From Actinomycetes bacterium (GTDB lineage: Bacteria > Actinomycetota > Acidimicrobiia > Acidimicrobiales > RAAP-2), in contig JAJYSP010000010.1 in NCBI GenBank assembly GCA_021793515.1, positions 1 to 64,000 on the forward strand: a DNA stretch of 64,000 bases, read 5' to 3'. The notes under the pieces are model-generated. The model made no database searches and was not told the DNA's origin. It saw only the letters and a program-made list of their open reading frames with translations. The position numbers and the translations under genes are program-made. Below, piece after piece: positions 61,605 to 64,000 of this stretch (positions within the stretch are counted from its first letter, which is position 1; every line of letters begins with the position of its first letter).

Positions 61605-62857
61605 TCGCAGTCGGGGTGAACCACGAGCACGCGACGCTCGACTTCCTCGAACGCGCGACGGTGCCCGAGCATGAGTGGGGCAAGGTCCTGCGCACCCTCG
61701 TCAGCCACCGCAACATCCACGAGGCGGTCTTTCTCTCCACGTGCCTGCGCACCGAGGTCATCGCCGACATTGACTTCTTCCACGGCGCGATCGAGGACGT
61801 CACGATGACCCTCGCCGAGGCGACCGGCATCGACGTGGTCGAGTTCCACGACCGCCTGAGCGTGCACTTCGACCGCGGGGTTGTCACCCACCTGATGCGT
61901 GTAGCGGCGGGTCTGCAGTCGATTGTCCCGGGGGAGTTCGAGATCCTCGGCCAGCTGCGCCGCGCCCTCGAACTCGCCGAGGAGGAGCACACCACCGGTC
62001 AGGAGCTGCGCGAGCTCTTCCACCGCGCGATCGCGACGGGCCGTCGCGTGCGCACCGACACCGCGATCGCTCGCGGCACGACGAGTTTCGCCTTCGCCGC
62101 CGTCTCGATGGCGCTCGACGAGCTCGGCCCGGCGATCCGCGACGCCGACGTCGTGGTCGTCGGCGCGGGCCAGCTCGCCAGCGGCGTGGTCAAGTCGCTG
62201 CTTAACACCGTGGCCGAGGTCAACCGGGTGAGCGTCGTCAACCGGACCCGCGAGCGCGCCGATGCGCTTGTCGCGTCACTCGGTGATCCCCGGGTCGTCG
62301 CACGTGACTACGGGTCCCTCGTCGAGCTCGTCGCGCACTCGCGGCTCACGATCGTCGCCGCCGAGGCGCCGAGCCCGCTGCTTACCCACGACGACCTCGC
62401 CACAGCGAAGGGGCCGCTGCTCGTCATCGACCTCGGTATCCCGCGCGCGGTCGAGGCCGACGTGGCCGACCTCACGACGGTGCGGCGACTCGACATCGGT
62501 GAGCTCCAAGCGCGGATCGAGCGGGTGATCGACGAGCGGCGCGACGCGGTCGAGGACGCCCGCCGGGTCGTCGACGCCGACGTCGAGAAGTTCCTCGCGG
62601 ACCGTCGGGCCCGCGGCGCCGCGGGTATCGTGCGCGACCTGCGCACGCACTTTGACGAGGTGGTCGCCGCCGAACTCGAGCGCCGGGCACCCGAGCTCTC
62701 GACCTTCGACGCGGACGAGCTCGAACTCGTTCGTTCGATTGTTCGCTCGGTCGTCGCGAAGCTCGCCCACCGGCCGACGATCGCCCTGAAGGAGTTCGCC
62801 GGCACCGATCAGGGCGTGCGCCTGGCCGACGCGACGCGTTCCCTCTTCGAGTTATGA
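61595..62857 (+). CDS. hemA: glutamyl-tRNA reductase
   Basis: Reduces glutamyl-tRNA to glutamate-1-semialdehyde, the first step of tetrapyrrole synthesis. 420 residues: GVNHEHATLDFLERA, catalytic Cys50 in LSTCLRTEV, RVAAGLQSIVPGEFEILGQ, a Rossmann domain ([24 protein letters not shown]), and the dimerisation tail. Two usually fixed motifs differ: TCNR is TCLR, and GESQILGQ is GEFEILGQ. GTG start with GGAGGG nearby. Overlaps rex and hemC. Confidence 0.93.
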   Translation: MALIAVGVNHEHATLDFLERATVPEHEWGKVLRTLVSHRNIHEAVFLSTCLRTEVIADIDFFHGAIEDVTMTLAEATGIDVVEFHDRLSVHFDRGVVTHLMRVAAGLQSIVPGEFEILGQLRRALELAEEEHTTGQELRELFHRAIATGRRVRTDTAIARGTTSFAFAAVSMALDELGPAIRDADVVVVGAGQLASGVVKSLLNTVAEVNRVSVVNRTRERADALVASLGDPRVVARDYGSLVELVAHSRLTIVAAEAPSPLLTHDDLATAKGPLLVIDLGIPRAVEADVADLTTVRRLDIGELQARIERVIDERRDAVEDARRVVDADVEKFLADRRARGAAGIVRDLRTHFDEVVAAELERRAPELSTFDADELELVRSIVRSVVAKLAHRPTIALKEFAGTDQGVRLADATRSLFEL

Positions 62858-63753
62858 GCGAATTGCGCATCGCGACGCGCCGCTCGCCGCTCGCGTTGCA
62901 CCAGGCCGAGTCGGTGCGCGAGCGACTCGCGGCCCTCGGCGTCTCGAGTCGACTCGTGACCTTGGAGACGAGCGGCGACCAGCGCCTCGACGTCCCCCTC
63001 GTCGCCATGGGCGGCCAGGGCGTCTTCGCCGGCGAAGTGCAGCGCGCGGTGCTCGCCGGCGAGGCCGACGTCGCCGTGCACAGCGCGAAGGACCTGCCCT
63101 CGAGCGCCCCGGCCGGTCTCGTGCTCGCGTGCGTGACCGAGCGACGCGACCCGGCTGACGCCCTCGTCGGGCGCTCCCTCGCGGGACTGGGTCCCGGGGC
63201 GACTGTCGCGACGGGCTCGCCACGGCGCCGGGCCCTGTTGCTCGAGCGTCGACCGGATCTCAACGTGGTGGGGCTGCGCGGCAACATGGCCACCCGACTC
63301 GCCGCCGTCGGACGCGACGGGGTCGACGCGGTGATCGCCGCCGTGGCGGCCCTCGAGCGACTCGGCGCCATTGACCTCGTCGCCGAGCGCCTCGACCCGT
63401 CCTGGTTCGTCCCCCAGGTCGGCCAGGGCGCCCTCGCACTCGAGACGCGCGAGGGCGACGAGGCGGTCCTCGAGCGCCTAGACCGACTGAACGACCGCGA
63501 GGCCTTCGTCGCGCTCACGGCCGAGCGGGCCTTCCTCGCGGAGTTGGGCGCGGGCTGTGCCATCCCGGCGGGCGCCCTCGCGCACGCGAGCGGCGACACG
63601 GTGTCGATCGCCGGGGTGATGATCGGTATCGACGGGGCGAGCAGCGTGCGCGCGACGCGCGAGGGCGACGACCCCCGCGCCGTGGGCGTCGCCCTCGCCC
63701 GGCACCTGCGCGACGAGCGCCACGGGGCCGAACTGCCCGGCTGGGAGCCGTGA
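62854..63753 (+). CDS. hemC: hydroxymethylbilane synthase (porphobilinogen deaminase)
   Basis: Polymerises four porphobilinogen units. 299 residues: LRIATRRSPLALHQAESVRERL, DVAVHSAKDLPS, TGSPRRRALLLERRPDLNVVGLRGNMATRL, and the dipyrromethane-cofactor Cys in LGAGCAIPAGALA. ATG overlaps the hemA stop. Confidence 0.95.
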   Translation: MSELRIATRRSPLALHQAESVRERLAALGVSSRLVTLETSGDQRLDVPLVAMGGQGVFAGEVQRAVLAGEADVAVHSAKDLPSSAPAGLVLACVTERRDPADALVGRSLAGLGPGATVATGSPRRRALLLERRPDLNVVGLRGNMATRLAAVGRDGVDAVIAAVAALERLGAIDLVAERLDPSWFVPQVGQGALALETREGDEAVLERLDRLNDREAFVALTAERAFLAELGAGCAIPAGALAHASGDTVSIAGVMIGIDGASSVRATREGDDPRAVGVALARHLRDERHGAELPGWEP

Positions 63754-64000
63754 GTGCTCGTCGTGGTGACCCGCGAGGCGGGACGCAACGACGCCCTTCG
63801 TGAATGGTTGGGTCCGGCGACGATCCTCGAGGTGCCACTGACTGCGACCACGTACCGATCGCTCGAGGCGGTCGAGGCCGACCTCGCGCGCGCCGGCGAG
63901 CGTGGACCCTTCGCGGTGCTCGTCGTCACGAGTGCGCGCTCGCGGAACTACCTCGACGCGGCGAGACGAGTCTGTGCGCGCGACGTCGAGGTCTGGACGG
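63754..64000 (+). CDS. hemD: uroporphyrinogen-III synthase (partial, runs off window)
   Basis: GTG starts directly after the hemC TGA. The 82 visible codons read VVVTREAGRNDALREWLGPA, EVPLTATTYRSLEAVEADLA, FAVLVVTSARSRNYLDAARR. The VTREAGRNDxLxxxL start, VPLT strand and VVTSARS motif match HemD, which closes hydroxymethylbilane to uroporphyrinogen III. Position in the hemACD order supports this. Confidence 0.88.
   Translation, partial: MLVVVTREAGRNDALREWLGPATILEVPLTATTYRSLEAVEADLARAGERGPFAVLVVTSARSRNYLDAARRVCARDVEVWT

Noticed and set aside
62472-63929. 485-codon reverse frame across hemA/hemC/hemD
   Set aside because: It is antisense to three well-identified genes and is made mostly of Ser, Arg, Ala and Pro.

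Overview
The window comes from a high-GC Gram-positive bacterium of the phylum Actinomycetota. The evidence is the GC-rich coding sequence with many GTG/TTG starts and 4-base ATGA/GTGA overlaps, a mycothiol glycosyltransferase (mshA) next to a YbjN-type gene, a pspA-htpX-pspAB cluster, a nickel superoxide dismutase with its SodX protease, and a leaderless-looking padR gene. A member of the Acidimicrobiia-type lineages would fit, but nothing here proves the class.

Layout. (1) 1-1920: end of an HTH-like gene, a thioredoxin-like protein, a zinc-ribbon protein, a PH-domain membrane protein and a truncated haemoglobin. (2) 1971-8755: tRNA-Gly(TCC) with a small integrated island. The island carries a tyrosine integrase beside the tRNA, a hydrolase, a DUF2785-like protein and several small membrane or lipoprotein genes. 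It ends in a direct repeat of the tRNA 3' half. (3) 8937-26891: chromosomal genes: padR with an operator palindrome, an ice-binding-like surface protein with its own sortase, cysE/cysK, a secreted eight-repeat protein, an aldo/keto reductase, a DCC protein, an MFS exporter, a RecB-like nuclease, DsbA-like and DoxX proteins, an LLM oxidoreductase, purK-purE, and pspA-htpX-pspAB. (4) 26889-28055: a complete IS630-family element inserted in the stop codon of pspAB. (5) 28056-40750: a conjugative-type element with NlpC/P60, pilin-like, TrbL/VirB6, SCO6880-like, VirB4 and VirD4 genes, an ArdC-like antirestriction protein, an excisionase and an integrase. It abuts the 3' end of tRNA-Lys(TTT). I see no recognisable relaxase and no second attachment site. 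(6) 40827-47404: SDR, UbiA-like and UbiE-like pair, MFS transporter, acyl-CoA:CoA transferase. (7) 47466-56134: a LacI-regulated beta-glucoside locus combining an Opp/Dpp-type ABC transporter with a GH1 beta-glucosidase. (8) 56173-64000: NHL-type secreted protein, DksA-like zinc finger, divergent sodN/sodX, then mshA, ybjN-like, proC, rex, hemA, hemC and the start of hemD.

The genes form several coherent units: cysteine synthesis (cysK-cysE) and mycothiol (mshA); membrane-stress response (pspA-htpX-pspAB); disaccharide uptake and hydrolysis under one LacI repressor; and redox control (rex) beside tetrapyrrole synthesis (hemACD). The accessory DNA consists of two tRNA-targeted elements with different integrases and one insertion sequence. 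Each tRNA junction shows short direct repeats spaced about one helical turn apart, which look like recombinase or excisionase binding sites.
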